A stretch of 64,000 nt of DNA from Diphasiastrum complanatum (Eukaryota > Streptophyta > Lycopodiopsida > Lycopodiales > Lycopodiaceae): positions 28,448,969 through 28,512,968 of the forward strand of contig CM055102.1 of NCBI GenBank assembly GCA_029204225.1, in the 5' to 3' direction. The notes beneath the pieces are model-generated. The model was not told the DNA's origin. It searched no databases and saw nothing but the letters and a program-made list of their open reading frames with translations. The position numbers and the translations under genes were made by a program. Below are positions 1 through 12,200 of this stretch, in pieces (position 1 is the stretch's first letter; every line of letters begins with the position of its first letter).

Positions 1-645
1 TTTGATAGGGCCAAAATTGGCAAAGATGGCAAAATTGTTAATTCCACATGTAAAGCCACAATCGGCCAAAAGTAGCTTATGATGCAAAATCGAGCTAGTT
101 AAATAGGCTTGTGACACTTGTGTTAATGTAATTTGATGAGTGATCAAGTCAAAGTGTTGGCAAAGGTCAAAGGGTCCAATCAAAATTGAGAAATCCTTAT
201 GAAGGTCCAATAGAATTGCAAGATGGATGTATCACTCATCCAATAGGATTAGAGAGGCTAGGATTAGGGGTCCAATAGGATGTAGTCATGGATCTCCATG
301 ATTTTTATATGTACTTTAATTACCAATCATAATCTACTTGAGTTTTTTGAGTCAAATTTGTGATTTGTCAATTTTGCTTGTATTGCACTCTCTCTCGCTA
401 CCCGAGACCAAAAGTAGTCTATTCTCTCTCTACCCGAGGAGAGGAGCTTAATCTTACTTAGAATTTTCATGAAGTACTTCTCTTACATGTGAAATTACTT
501 TGGTTATCAATCTATGCATCTATCTTTGCATCTTTGCCTTAGATTTTGATCTGGATCTTGGATTTCAATCTAGTATTGATCTAAAGTGCATAAGCTTTGC
601 TTAGGAGATCACTCTCACACATTAGGGCATTCCCACACGTGTGAA
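1..645 (+). mobile_element. Partial copia-type LTR at the window edge
   Basis: This non-coding stretch lies directly before a copia polyprotein relic. Its right end (CTTAGGAGATC, then a GGGCATTCCCACACGTGTG stretch) closely resembles the right end of the complete LTR at 55665-56278, so it is probably a related 5' LTR. Two CTCTCTC-rich, CCCGAG-containing repeats lie at 390-440. The left limit is outside or at the start of the window, and no clear tRNA primer site follows. Calling it an LTR is inference from position and end similarity. Confidence 0.5.
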
Positions 646-2620
646 TTATTACAAAGAGAACTTGATTCATCGCAACAAGGGATTTGATCAAGCTCTTGCA
701 GTCAGAGGACGTGGTGGCAGATTTGGTCGTGGAAGACACCAATCAAGAGGTGGAAACTCAAATCATGGATCGTTCCAACAATTTCAAGAACAATCAAATG
801 ATGGTCCAAATAGAAGCAATTGGCATCAAGGTCGAGGTCAATCTTGTCCATATTGATTTATGTGGACCAATGCAGACTAGATCTCTTAATGGCTGCTATT
901 ACTTTATTACCTTCATTGATGACTATAGTAGATGCATTTGGATTTATTTCATAAGCAAGAAATCAGATGCTTTTGCTAAGTTCAAAAAATTCAAGGCATT
1001 AGTTGAAAAGCAAACAGGATGTTGCATCAAGACTTTGAAATTTGATGGAGGCGGTGAGTACTTTTCAACAAAATTTCTTGATTTTTGCAAAGATCAAGGG
1101 ATCAAGAGACAGACTACAACAACTTATTCACCACAACAAAATGGAGTTGTAGAACGAAAGAATAGATCCATTTGTTGAGATGGCAAGGGCTTGTAGCACG
1201 ACTACAAACATCCTGAATCGGTGTCCCTATGAAATCCATGGAAGGTAAGACACCTCATGAAGCTTTTACTGGAAAGAAATCTAATATTTCTCATTTGATA
1301 GTATATGGTTGTGATGCTTACGCTTATATTCCTGATGAGAAACGAATAAAATTGAATGTAGAAGTTGTCAAGTGTATTTTCCTTGGATATGATGAGAAGG
1401 TCAAGGCATACATGATGTATGACACGAATGCACATAAGCTTGTGATTTCTAGGGATGTTACATTTGATGAGATGGGTCAAGGCGAACAAACTGAAAAAAT
1501 CAGTGAACCTTTTGACGAGGGAGCGAAAGTACATGTCAAGTGGATTTTGATGCAAAAGATCCAGTGGACAAAGACAAGATTGAGGCTGAAATTCCTAAGA
1601 GAGTACCTAACTGGTACTTGCCGGTCACAGGTGATGCTAAGAAGGGAGTTACTTCCAAATCTAGCTAGCAGGGAGAGCTTAGAAGGTCGAGTAGATTTCG
1701 AAAACCTCCTACAAGATTAGAGATGAATCTAGCCTCAATGGGTTCTGCACTCAAGGCTCAAAAACCGAAAATGTTTGATGAAGCAAAGGAGCACAATGAG
1801 TGGCGTGCAGCTATGGAAACATAAATGGAAGCCATATTGAAAAATAGGACATGGAACTTGGTGAGCTACCTGATGATAAAACATCTATCACTTGCAAATG
1901 GATCTATAAGATCAAATATGGAGCGGATGGGCAACTCAACAAGTACAAAGCACGGTTGGTTGCGAGAGGATTCGAGCAACATGAAGGTATTGATTTTGAG
2001 GAAACCTTCGCACCCATAGCTAAGATGGTAACTACACCTTCTATCATTGCTATTTATGCTTTCTATGGTTGGAAGATCTAGCAAATGGACATTAAATCTG
2101 CTTTTCGTAATGGACTGCTAGATGAAGAGGTGTATTTAGTACAACCTCAAGGATTTGTTGAGCTAGGGAAAGAGCATCTTGTTTGTAAAATCAACAAAGC
2201 TATTTATGGATTGAAGCAAGCACCGAGAATGGTAAAGAGTAATGCTGGTCCTAATATTTACATTCTAAGACAAATCTTTCAAATGCTTTTGACATGAGCG
2301 ATCTATGATTGATGCACTATTGTCTTGGCATTGAAGTATGGCAAAAGGAAGACGTTGTCTTTCTTACACAAAACAAATATGCACGAGATTTGCTTTATAA
2401 GTTCAATATGCAGGATTGTAAGCCTTTGAGCACGCCTATGGATGTCAACATGAAGCTTACTGCATATGATGAATCTAAGAAAGTGGATGCTTATTTGTAC
2501 AGACAACTGGTGGGTAGCTTGATTTTTTGACACACACACACACGACCTGATATTTCTTATGTTGTTGGTGTTGTAAGTCAATTTATGCAAGATCCTAGTC
2601 AAGCGCTGGAAGTGTAACTG
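646..2620 (+). pseudogene. Decayed Ty1-copia gag-pol (gag tail, integrase, RT, RNase H start)
   Basis: A relic of a copia polyprotein, read in several frames. Residues coded at 641-856 are a Gly/Arg-rich gag tail. From about 826 an integrase core follows in another frame (HIDLCGPM, then FDGGGEY, then GVVERKN), so protease is deleted and the join is frame-shifted. The integrase C-terminal part is at 1229-1560. The RT begins near 1800 (KARLVARGFEQH, ETFAPIAK), is cut by a TAG at 2079-2081, then resumes with DIKSAFRNGLLDEE and YGLKQAPR. The YVDD catalytic block is missing: the sequence jumps at about 2260-2300 to the later RT segment (YCLGIEVWQ, KPLSTPMDV). It stops near the start of RNase H. 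Frameshifts and deletions make it inactive. Confidence 0.85.
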
Positions 2621-2739
2621 GTAGAAATTTTCTGAGAATTCAATACTTTATGTTTGGCTTCATAATTACTTAGTATCTAGCGAAAGTTAATTGCTAAAGA
2701 TTGGACGTAATTCCCATCACTACTGCTTTGTTCAATTTT

Positions 2740-3935
2740 TGATAGGGTAGTCATGCATTGGAAGTAGGAAGTTTCCGCTATTCCATTACTCACCTATTTC
2801 CGACACAGAAGGAGGAAGACATGCTCAGGCAGAGAGGAAGATCCCGCGCAGCGATGTAGAGGTGCTGAAATGGTAGAGAACCAGTATCCACACGAGCAAT
2901 GCAACCCGCCAAGAGAGGACGATGGTCATAAAGGAACCGAGAAGATACAGTAAGGGCGACAAGAGCCCAACTCCCAATACATGCTAAAGGGATAGAAGAA
3001 ACCGTAGAGAGAAGACCCACACCACCACAAGAAATGGGTAATCGAGCCTAATTTCGAGCTGAAAGGGTCTCCACACAATTTAAAGAACTAGGGCCCAAAA
3101 CGCCGCCAAAAACATTCATAATAGAGTTGTCAAAGAAATAAAGAAGACAGAGAAAGCCCCGAGTAGGGAGAAAAGTCCGTAGCAAATGAGAAGGACGCTG
3201 GATGAAGCAAGACGTCAAGATGCCAGACACGACTTGAGTGTCGTCCAGCCGGGGAAGCACATCTGCATGAGCAACATCCTCTTGGAGAGCCTCACCAAGG
3301 AAAGTAGAGTTGAAAAAAGCAGAACCAAAAGGAACACCCAAAATGTGAAGGCTATCCAAGGAGCAAGGAAGCCTTGAGGGAGAACAAAGTCTGGGGGAAG
3401 ACCCGTTGGAGACCACACTAAACACTTGCGAGGTTGAATAGACAAACCCAATGAAGCTAGCTGCTTAGAGAAATGATAAAAGACGTGGAGCACTAGAGGA
3501 GCAGGACTGATGATATGAGTGTCATCCACAACTGAAGGAAATAATCAATAGGGAAAGACCTTTGTAGAAGCTCGAAGGGCACGAAAATGAGCCAGAGCGA
3601 AAAGAGGACCACCCAGAGGATCACCCTGATGAGTACCTGTAACAGATTGGATAGTAGAAAATTCTCCAGAGTGCATATGGTGACTATAAAAGGGGGGAGT
3701 CTTAGTAGCGTACCGCACAAATGAGATAAGCTGAGCCAACTCACCACTAGCCGCCCACAGCTCCTAAAAGATCGCAGCTCTAGAAATCCATTGGAAACAT
3801 CCACTTGCAGAACAACCCAGTCAGGATGGAGATCAAGTGTGGCACGCAAACCATGAATCATAGCTTCACAGCCCCCAGGAGAAGAGACGCCGAACTGATG
3901 AGGGGAGAGAAAAGAGGACTGTTTTTTCATGAGTA
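2740..3935 (-). pseudogene. Non-LTR (LINE) reverse transcriptase fragment
   Basis: On the minus strand, three frames together read as a LINE ORF2 reverse transcriptase. It starts with HQFGVSSPGGCEAMIHGLR and DWVVLQVDVSNGF near 3910-3790, continues with TGTHQGDPLGGPLFALAHF near 3640-3580, the VDDTHI form of the polymerase Asp-Asp block near 3530, then LSIQPRKCLVWSPTGLPPDF. The part down to about 2790 looks like the region after the thumb. QGDPLGG and the DDT box are diagnostic of non-LTR RTs. Frameshifts at about 3740 and 3540 and no intact ends show that it is a dead fragment. No endonuclease domain or 3' tail is visible. Confidence 0.7.
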
Positions 3936-4290
3936 TTGAGATGAGTATTGGGGGGGGGGGGGATTCCTTGAGGGCCTTCCGCCCTGGGAGGTGGGTGCTT
4001 GAGGGCGGGAGACCGAGGGCCCCACCGAGCAGGAGGAAGACTCGAGGGCAGGGGCCTTCCCCTGCGTAATGACACGTGCGAAGATTTTATTTTTATTTTT
4101 ATTTATGTTTGGATGTTTTTTTTCTCTATTTCTTTTGCCCATTTTTTTTATTCGATTTTTTTTGTTGAGTTTTTTTTTTTGCTGATTTTTTTTTCTGTAT
4201 TTTTTTTGTATGTTTCTATTTTTGTAATTTTTTTTTTTGGTTTTTCATTTTCCGAAATTTTTTTTTCATTTTTTTAATCTTTTTTAACGA
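3936..4290. repeat. G run, GC-rich patch and T-rich low-complexity tract
   Basis: A run of 13 G (about 3950-3962) is followed by a GC-rich patch to about 4070 and then a strongly T-rich tract (about 4084-4290) with repeated TTTTTATTTTT-like motifs. Open frames here are artefacts of composition. The T-rich tract lies on the 5' side of the minus-strand LINE fragment, so it is not that element's poly(A) tail. Confidence 0.6.
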
Positions 4291-4291
4291 A

Positions 4292-4410
4292 ATGTGCACG
4301 TGGACAGCCGATGACGAGTTGTCCCATAGCACATGCATGTTTGACATGTGTGAAAGTTGAAATGTGCACGTGCTATGTGGCAACTCGTCATTGGTTGTCC
4401 TCATGCACAT
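4292..4410. repeat. Imperfect inverted repeat (41-base arms)
   Basis: Arms at 4292-4332 and 4370-4410 are reverse complements with a few mismatches. Both carry the GATGACGAGTTG / CAACTCGTCATT core and GTGCA ends. The spacer is about 37 bases and contains CATGCATG. It could be a small MITE or a hairpin-forming relic; no target duplication is obvious. Confidence 0.6.
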
Positions 4411-4501
4411 TCAATCATAACTCTGTTGACTTGGAAAATTATGATAGAATCATATTAAAAAAATTTGGTTCTAAATTTATATGAACATTACGCTTACGGA
4501 A

Positions 4502-5070
4502 GTGCTTCCAAAATACAAGAAAATTAGAACGCTTGGCATTATGTGTGTAATTCTAGTGCTTCCAAAATACAAGTAATGGATTCTTTGTGTTGATTAAGCC
4601 CACTTTTTGGGCTTTTTAAAAAGCATAAAATGTCATTGAATTTTCTAAATTTTAATTTCAAAATTTTGAAGTCCATTCCAGTCCGCGTCAGATTGTGCGC
4701 GTCAAACTGCCACATGGCAGTTTCTCATTGGTCCAAAAAATCCCAAACTACTGATTATGCCTTGTAAATGGCATTTGGAAAAGTCAAAGACTCCACTATG
4801 CAATGGAAGGAGCCGGGCACAAGCCATTATGCCCGGTAAGGATTTCCAAAAAAATTTAGGCACAAGCCATTATGCCCGGTAAGGATTTCCAAAAAAATTT
4901 AGGCTCCGGGCCTCGCCCAAATTTTTTTGGAAATCCTTACCGGGCATAATGGCCTGTGCCCGGCTCCTTCCATAATACGTAAATTTCGAACGCTTGGCAT
5001 CATGTGTATAATTCTAGTGCTTGGAAAATACAAAGAAAATTCCAACACCTGACATTATGTGTGTAATTAG
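4502..5070 (+). repeat. Direct repeats flanking the foldback element
   Basis: A roughly 45-base unit containing GCTTGGCATTATGTGTGTAA followed by TTCTAGTGCTTCCAAAATAC occurs at about 4529-4573. It recurs with changes at about 4989-5033, and part of it again at 5041-5070. The foldback element at 4803-4973 lies between the two main copies. Confidence 0.6.
4803..4973. mobile_element. Foldback / MITE-like inverted-repeat element
   Basis: The outer arms are near-perfect reverse complements over about 54 bases: 4803-4857 begins ATGGAAGGAGCCGGGCAC and 4919-4973 ends with its complement. A second direct copy of most of the left arm sits at about 4859-4902, followed by GGCTCCGGGCCTCGCCC. The left side is therefore a tandem duplicate and the whole can fold into a long hairpin. 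There is no coding capacity. I see no convincing target duplication, so the transposon class is open. Confidence 0.65.
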
Positions 5071-5123
5071 GAGAGCACTTGGGCATTAGAGTGTGTAAAT
5101 CCAGCCCTTTGTCATTACATGTG

Positions 5124-5345
5124 TATAATTTTGCCTCACAAAAGCATGAGCATAATCTCATCATATATGTGGAATTATGCTTCTCAAAAGCACGAGGATA
5201 GAGAGAAGAAAAGCATGAGGATTCTTATTCTTGAGTATCGACATGAATTATCATATCCAGAATTTTGCTTCAGACAAGCGTGAGGATTCCTATTTATGAA
5301 TATGGAGATGAGTTATTACATGCAGAATGGTGCTTCACAATTCAT
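5124..5345 (+). repeat. Degenerate tandem repeats upstream of the hydrolase gene
   Basis: Three or four diverged units of about 60-75 bases share the pattern GAATT(A/T)TGCTTC, a short A-rich stretch, then AGCATGAGGAT or CGTGAGGATTC. They lie 270-490 bases before the likely start codon and may include the promoter or 5' UTR. No TATA box can be assigned with confidence. Confidence 0.4.
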
Positions 5346-5614
5346 GATTCAAATCCATGAGCATCGGTTTTTCCAGCTCAATCTGAATCGTGCTCAAATA
5401 TGAGTCAGTAGTTCAGATTGCCTGTTGTGGAGTTTCTTTAAGGATTGGCATCATGATTCTATTTGTGATGCATAATTTTGTACCTAATCAGACGTCTGTT
5501 TTGATTCGTGAGCAGTATTTTGGCAGCGGAAAATGCCAGTATTTTGGCAACGGAAAATGCAGTCGATTGCTTCAACATCTGTGTTCCAGAGCTGAGATTG
5601 TTGCCAGGAGTGAA

Positions 5615-6244
5615 ATGATAGCCGCATCACCATGCAAAAGTTTAATACATTCTAAGCAGCCATCAAGATTTACATTGCAATATGGCCAAATCGGCTCAAG
5701 GTTATCAGAATCATATCAGCACGTCACGACACGTATATGTCCGTTTGGAGCGGACATATTGACACGAGAGTCAACCTATTGCTTCTTTAGACTGCCAAAT
5801 TTTAAACCACAGAGATTACGTATAATATCTTGGACACAGGGTTTTTTCCCCTATCTGGAGCCTTCCAGCACTCTTGCCAGCCCCCAGATCCTTCTCTGGT
5901 TCTTGGTTTTGTTTGGGTTTTTATGTACAAGGGTGCTCTGGAGCAGGATGTCTACACCGCGGGCTTTGGAGGTCATTGCTGGTCCCGGGGATGTGAACAA
6001 AGCAGTTATTGCGCGGGTTGATCAGTTGAGAGAGCCATACAAACCATCAGTCTTTTTTCTCAACAAGCACGTTGAGACTATATTTGCCGCGTTTTTAAGG
6101 TCTCTTCCTTATATCAACTTTAGAAGAGAATGTCTTAGGATGGACGATGGAGGAACTGTGGCATTAGATTGGCCTATTGCTGGTGCAGACAAGGAGCTCT
6201 GGAGCACGAAGCCATCAGACGGTGCTCCTGTGCTCATTCTACTG
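5615..6244 (+). CDS. EMB8: EMB8-like exon 1 (N-terminus, start uncertain)
   Basis: Ends ...CTCATTCTACTG before the donor GTAACA, phase 0. It encodes an N-terminal extension of about 110 residues, rich in Ser, Arg and Lys and poor in acids, which looks like a targeting peptide or unstructured leader. A hydrophobic stretch ([12 protein letters not shown]) follows, then the start of the conserved region ([30 protein letters not shown]). ATG codons at 5615 and 5948 are both in frame. I chose 5615 because it includes the hydrophobic segment seen in ABHD-type relatives. The open frame continues upstream to about 5390 with further ATGs near 5450, so the true start could lie there. Confidence 0.8.
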
Positions 6245-9200
6245 GTAACATATTGACTTCAAACATGAGAAACTTTTCGGTCAAAAAAACCTAAATTCTT
6301 TCAGGTTGTATCATTCACTGAAGCAAAATCCGAATGACAGAGAATGTATATAGCCAGTATCAGCAATTATAACGTATGTAACCTCTTTCGACCTGTTTCT
6401 CTTCGAGAAGCTCTCTCTAGTGACTCATATGGGATCTTTAGTTCCATTATGATTTATGTAGTCCTTTTCGACCTTTTTCTATTCAAGAAGCTCTTGCAGT
6501 GCCTCATATTAGAATATTTTTGTTTCAGCCAGGTCTTACAGGTGGCAGTGGCGATACATATGTGAGGCATTTGCTTTTGCGCGCAAGGAGTTTCGGGTGG
6601 AATTCTGTAGTCTTCAATAGTCGGGGCTGTGCCCAGAGTCCGGTGACCACACCTCAGGTTTGTCTTCTCTCTAAAGGTATTTACCTGTTACAATTTGAGA
6701 ACTCAAGGCTTTTATGAGTTTCATGAGACAAGCGCAGCTTATGTTCAATGTGGAATTCTTTTCCAGGGGTGATTGTCATCTTTGTATGTAATCAGTGTAA
6801 GATGAGCCTTTTTTGCATCTACAAACTTTTGTAACAACTGAAAACTCATACCATTTTGTAATCGAAACTGCAGTTCTATTCTGCTTCTTTTACAGAGGAT
6901 CTTCGCAAAGTTGTCAAGCATGTTCGTCATTGCTTTCCCACTTCTAGATTGTATGCAGTTGGCTGGTCCCTTGGAGCTAACATTTTGGTGCGCTACATCG
7001 GTCAGGTATCTTACATTGTATACCTTCAAAAGCAAGCTTCCTTCAATTTCTAGTCAGCTAGACGAAGAAGGAAATAGATTGTTACATTTCGAGTAGATTG
7101 TTTGTAAGTTGGTGTGAGAAGAAATTTATGAAGAAGGATTTGTTTCTCATTTCCCCAATTCTTGTGGAAAAAAGTGATATAAAACTACACAACAGTAACT
7201 TTTGTCCCGCTGTACCAAAAGCAGTACATAAACTGAAAAGCACCTCTAAGCCGAAGATTGATAGATAGCCAATATCTCTAGCAAAAATAAGTAATAACTA
7301 TATTCATAATCTGTATTCAAAACTGCCACAAGAATGCAAACCTATCCAGCAAGAGCATCTTTAGGGTGGTTTTAGACTAGCGGCAAGTCCCTTTGCTTGG
7401 CCCTTTGACTTGCCGGCCATTTTTTGAATTTTGGCAACTATGCCACCCCACTTTCAAACTTGGCTTGTAAGTGCCAAATGAAGGGTTGCAATTTGATTAG
7501 CCAATTTAAATCCCTTCCATATGATTGGTCTATTTTTTTTAAGTTGTCCTTCACAACTCAACACACTGGGTATTGTCTCCCAAGCCCAAAAAATGGGCTC
7601 GAGTTGCCCCAATCAATGTGGGATGGGTCTCATGCCAGCTCATGTGTTGCATGGTGAAACTAAAGCTAAGTCCAAAAGGGGGAAACACACTTTTTTCTTC
7701 CCAAACCAATGGGAGTACTCCATTTTAAATTTGGGACTTTCTTGGCAGTGTAGTCTAAAACCACCCTTAATGTGATCACACCCTTACTTGGAGCAATGTC
7801 TCCTTTCCATGTAGCTCCCCGCCCCCTAAAAATGACTTGAAAAGCCTAGCAAAATGGGTTCAGCCCTCACTTATGGAGTTCAACATCACGAAGAAGGTGA
7901 ACAAAGTGAGATTATGAACGAAGTCACGTCAACAAAGGCCTTCCACTGCTTTGATTGGCTACATAAAAAGTCATCTTGAAATAACCCATCATGAATCAAA
8001 ATGATGGCTCTTCTTGGCCCTTGGAGGAGGATGACATCCATAACGTGCCAGGGGGTACATGGAAAGAGGCATCAAGTTTGTGGTGAAATCTACTAAGTTA
8101 AAACAAATGGTCAACAATAGCAAGTTTTGCAATTAGAACTATGCAAGAACTAATTTTTTAAGGGTGGTGTTGTCTTTACATTGGGCAGCCTTTCACCTCT
8201 CCAATGTTACACATCGCCAAAGGATGATACTGAACATTTTCATGTTCACTATTGTTCCCTCAATGACATCACTATCAAGAAAGTTTACCTTATTCTACAT
8301 GTTGACATCTGATTTATCATTTAGGTGGCTTTGTTGTGTTTGCTAAGATTGGCCTCTGTTTTGGATGCCATTTGATGTGAACAACTTAAGTTATTTCCAA
8401 GTATAGAGTTGCTCTCATATATTGCAATTTGCAATCTAGAGTTTTGCGTTATACTAATTGCTTGTCACTCTACCTTGTACCATCTCATGAAATTTGACTT
8501 TTCTCAATATCGTTAATAAATTTTTTAAGATTTAGAGTTGTAGTCTCATGATCTCATCTCCCAACAAAGAATCTTGTTAGAAGCATGCATCCTCAAAGTC
8601 CTTGCTTGACACTAGCTAGCGATGAGAATGAAGCTCCTCTCTACCATAACTTGTCCTTTTAACTAGTAACTACCCTACCTAGCTCCTACGGTCATCTAGG
8701 CCACATAGCAAAACCTTGTGTCTTGACCTAACTCAAAGGTATTGTGATTGGTACAAACCACCTTCGTGCCTCATCATTGCTTGATGGTCATTGGACCCCA
8801 CTTCGTCTTATTGTTGACTATCCCTAGTCAAGGCTTTGGCTGGCATACTTAATGTAATGGCTAAACTCATGACATTTATTCTCAGCCCTCTTCTTTGACT
8901 ACTTGCCATAAAGGTTCACCATGTATGATCACTAGGATGTGGGTCTAAGACTAGGGCCTTACATCCTTTCCCCCTTCAGATAGTTAAGCCTTTGATGTCA
9001 AAACCTGATACATACTCCATAATGTTCGTGTGTTCTATGAGATTGATAGTCTTATTGAGAATACTCATTATTTCATGGAACTTGATCCTTTAGCCATGTA
9101 TCTTCATCTTGTTATTTCCAATGTTAGTCCGCTTGAAGAACATGAGTCCTTTATCGCCTCTCTCCCCGATCTAGTACTAGTGACAATTAGATACTCTTGG

Positions 9201-12200
9201 AGAATGAGATCCCACAGTTGCCTCTATCTCTTGTCTAGCATTTGCTTAGGTCCAGACTCTATGATACGATGTACTTTGCTCTTTTAGGGTAACTAAGTCC
9301 TTAACTATGATGCTATACTAACAAAGATTTTTGGATGTGCTCTACATCTCTTTGGTTTCTAGTTAGAAAGTGTGATCCACCATGTTTCACGACACCTATT
9401 ATCTAGGAGGTATTTGACGTGCCTTCCTATTAGTAACAACTTGGACTTTGGGTTGAATCGACCTTTTTGTCCATCTTTATCTCTCGATCTGTACAACTTT
9501 GTCATGCATAGTTGTTAGCGTCTTGGAGAGATCTTGTTGATCTGTCAGTAGCAATCTCTATTACGCGACGCTGCAAACCTTAGATACCCATGTACAAGAT
9601 CCTTATGGTTGCTCAATTAACTAGCCTCAAGCATAGTTTAATCGATTGAATACCTTTCTCTGGACATGTGTTTTTTGTCATCATAAACAATCTCTGGTTT
9701 TATGATCATAAACAAGATGTTCTACTCATGCTATTTGCATCATACATAAATAGTACAAAACACGTTACACATCTTTTATAATCGATTGACCTTTTTAGTT
9801 TGGCGATACGTCCAATTGCTTTCTACTATTCATTTGATGAATGCATTCTTGCAATCCCATCTTGAGATCTATACTCGAGATTATGGGCTTCAAGAGTCCA
9901 TACAAGTTGACCATATAGATTAAAAAAATTAACCACTGGTTGAGTTGTTATCTTATTTCTAATTGTAATGAGCAGGTTCATCTTGGCTAGTTAACCTGCT
10001 AGTAACAATCCATCATATAACTTTACTATGTTCCTTGGCAATCAAATATAAATCCATAAGGATTCTCTGACATTTACAAGGGCCATCTCTATTGTTAGAG
10101 GACTTTTTTTTCAAGTATCTCACTTCCGACTAGGCAATGTGAAGAATGAAGCTCTAGTCCACCACGGGTTGTCCTTATAAGTCCTCTCACTGCCTTTCGT
10201 GTCTTGGCTCACATGATCATTAGTGTTTGGATGTGTGTCTTGACCTAACTAACAGAAGTAGTGACTCTTGACGGCCTCCCCTGTTACATGCCTATGTAAC
10301 TAGCAATACTTCAGTGACCCTTATGTGCCCATTTAGTATCTGGGGGGCTAATTAAGGTACTTGAGTCCTTGGATAAGGGCATGGAGGTGTCTATGCCTTG
10401 GATGGAGGTATGGAACCTTGTGAGGTGTTAGGAGGACATTACCATGGGTATTGGTCATTTTCGGCCTCAACCTTGAGCCGTGTTCACATAATTGGCCTTG
10501 GGCGAAAGTTTGCCATCACATATGGGTCATTGGGACCTAGTAGGAGGGCGCACCTACTATGGACCCTTGATGTCCCCATACCACCCAAGAAGAGTTTATC
10601 CAAGAAGCATGAGTTATGGAAGGAGTCTCATGACCTTCCACTAGCTTATGAGGCTCTTGGCCTTTCCTTTGCCTCCCCTCTTTCCATTGGCTTGGGAGGA
10701 CACTTTCTAGTGCTTTGAAGGGTGTCATTTCCAATCTATAAGAGAGGGTGAGGGCGCCCATAGGAAGGGAGATTTCTTGTGATGTGCTTGCTTCTATTCA
10801 CTAGCGTGGAGGCTAGAGTGTAGAGAGCATTTTTGTTGGTAGCTAACTCTTGTGAGGATCTCCATCTTTGGTATGGGACTTAGATGGGGGTAGGATCTTG
10901 AGTGTGCTTGTGATGGTAGTAGCTATGTGATTGATTGTGGTGTAGCAAGGGGGTGCTAGATTGGCTTGCTTGTGCATGGATCTAGCTATGGTTGAGTGGT
11001 GATTTCTTTGATTGTCTACTTTGGAAGGATCTTCGAGACATTGGAGGAAAGGCCCCTTGGAGGGCTCTTTGGAGGCATTGGTGGACATCAACCCAAAAGC
11101 TTGGAGGGCAGCCCTTCCTTGTTGTAAAATGCCCCATGCCCCATTGTGCTCGGTGATCATTGGACACAATCCTGACCTCTTGTTGACTAGCCCTAGTCAA
11201 TGGTCACAGTCCAGTCTACATGCATACTTGACAACTAGGTGCATGACAATTATTCTTGTCTTGGCTTGTTGAATTTCACTTTGCAAGCACAATAGGTCAC
11301 ATATGGTGATGCACGTAGCTTAATCTGAGCTAGGTGCTTAGTTTACTTGCTGATCAACATCGAGTCCATTGGTCAGTCAATGGTCCCTCTTGGCAATTGG
11401 CCTAGTTTGGTTTGTTTTTGGGCCCTAGGATTCCTTCCCCCTTCATGAAAGTTGTCACTTCTTGATTGTAAAACTTGATGTATACTCCATAATATGCCAA
11501 GTATCACATGTGTCCTCTTAGTTTCGACATTGATAGTTCTATACAAGTACTAGGTTGTCATGAAGAATCGACCACTCAATTGTCTATCTCTAATCCAATT
11601 TTCGAGGTTATTAGATCCTCTTGGAGGATATGTTAAGCTCTAACTTGATTCTTGATGCATCATGTTATGGACCGTAGAGTTCTATATTCCGGAATTTTGG
11701 GTCGTTCCAAAACGGAATGTTTTTTTTTTTTTTGGGGGGGGGGGGGGGGAGGGTTGTCTTTGTAAAATTTTTTAAGTGTCTTAGAAAAAGAATAAAAGCC
11801 CAAAAAGTTCTAAAAACAATGAAAGATATTAGGTCTGACGAATACTAAATAATTATATACATAGTTGCATAAAAAATAAGTCTACTTTGCTACAATTTTC
11901 AATCATGCAAAGCATTGAATAACATGCTACATTGAACAACTCTTCTACATCTACACCCTATGGTTATGGGACTAGTATCCATACATTTGGAAGATGTTCT
12001 GATAGATCTTTAAGTCATGTTGGGAACTCTTCTACCAAGTCGTACCTTGTTTGAGCTTATGATTTGATGTCTGTCTCTTTAGTCTCCTTAAGCATTCTCT
12101 TTGTATCTTTCTAAGGTTAGTTCCTGCTTACATGTTGCTTTCCTAGCTTAGCTATTGATTTGCTGTGAATCACTTCATAACTTGGTATCAGAGCACTTTT

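Noticed and set aside
1202-1555. Minus-strand ORF opposite the copia integrase
   Set aside because: Antisense shadow of clear integrase sequence on the + strand.
5390-5614. Coding start of the hydrolase at 5390
   Set aside because: The codon there is GTG, not expected as a plant start. The region is repeat-like and has no family similarity.
10398-10718. Possible gene in intron 3
   Set aside because: No similarity that I recognise, no start context or splice support, and it lies inside an insertion between old repeats.
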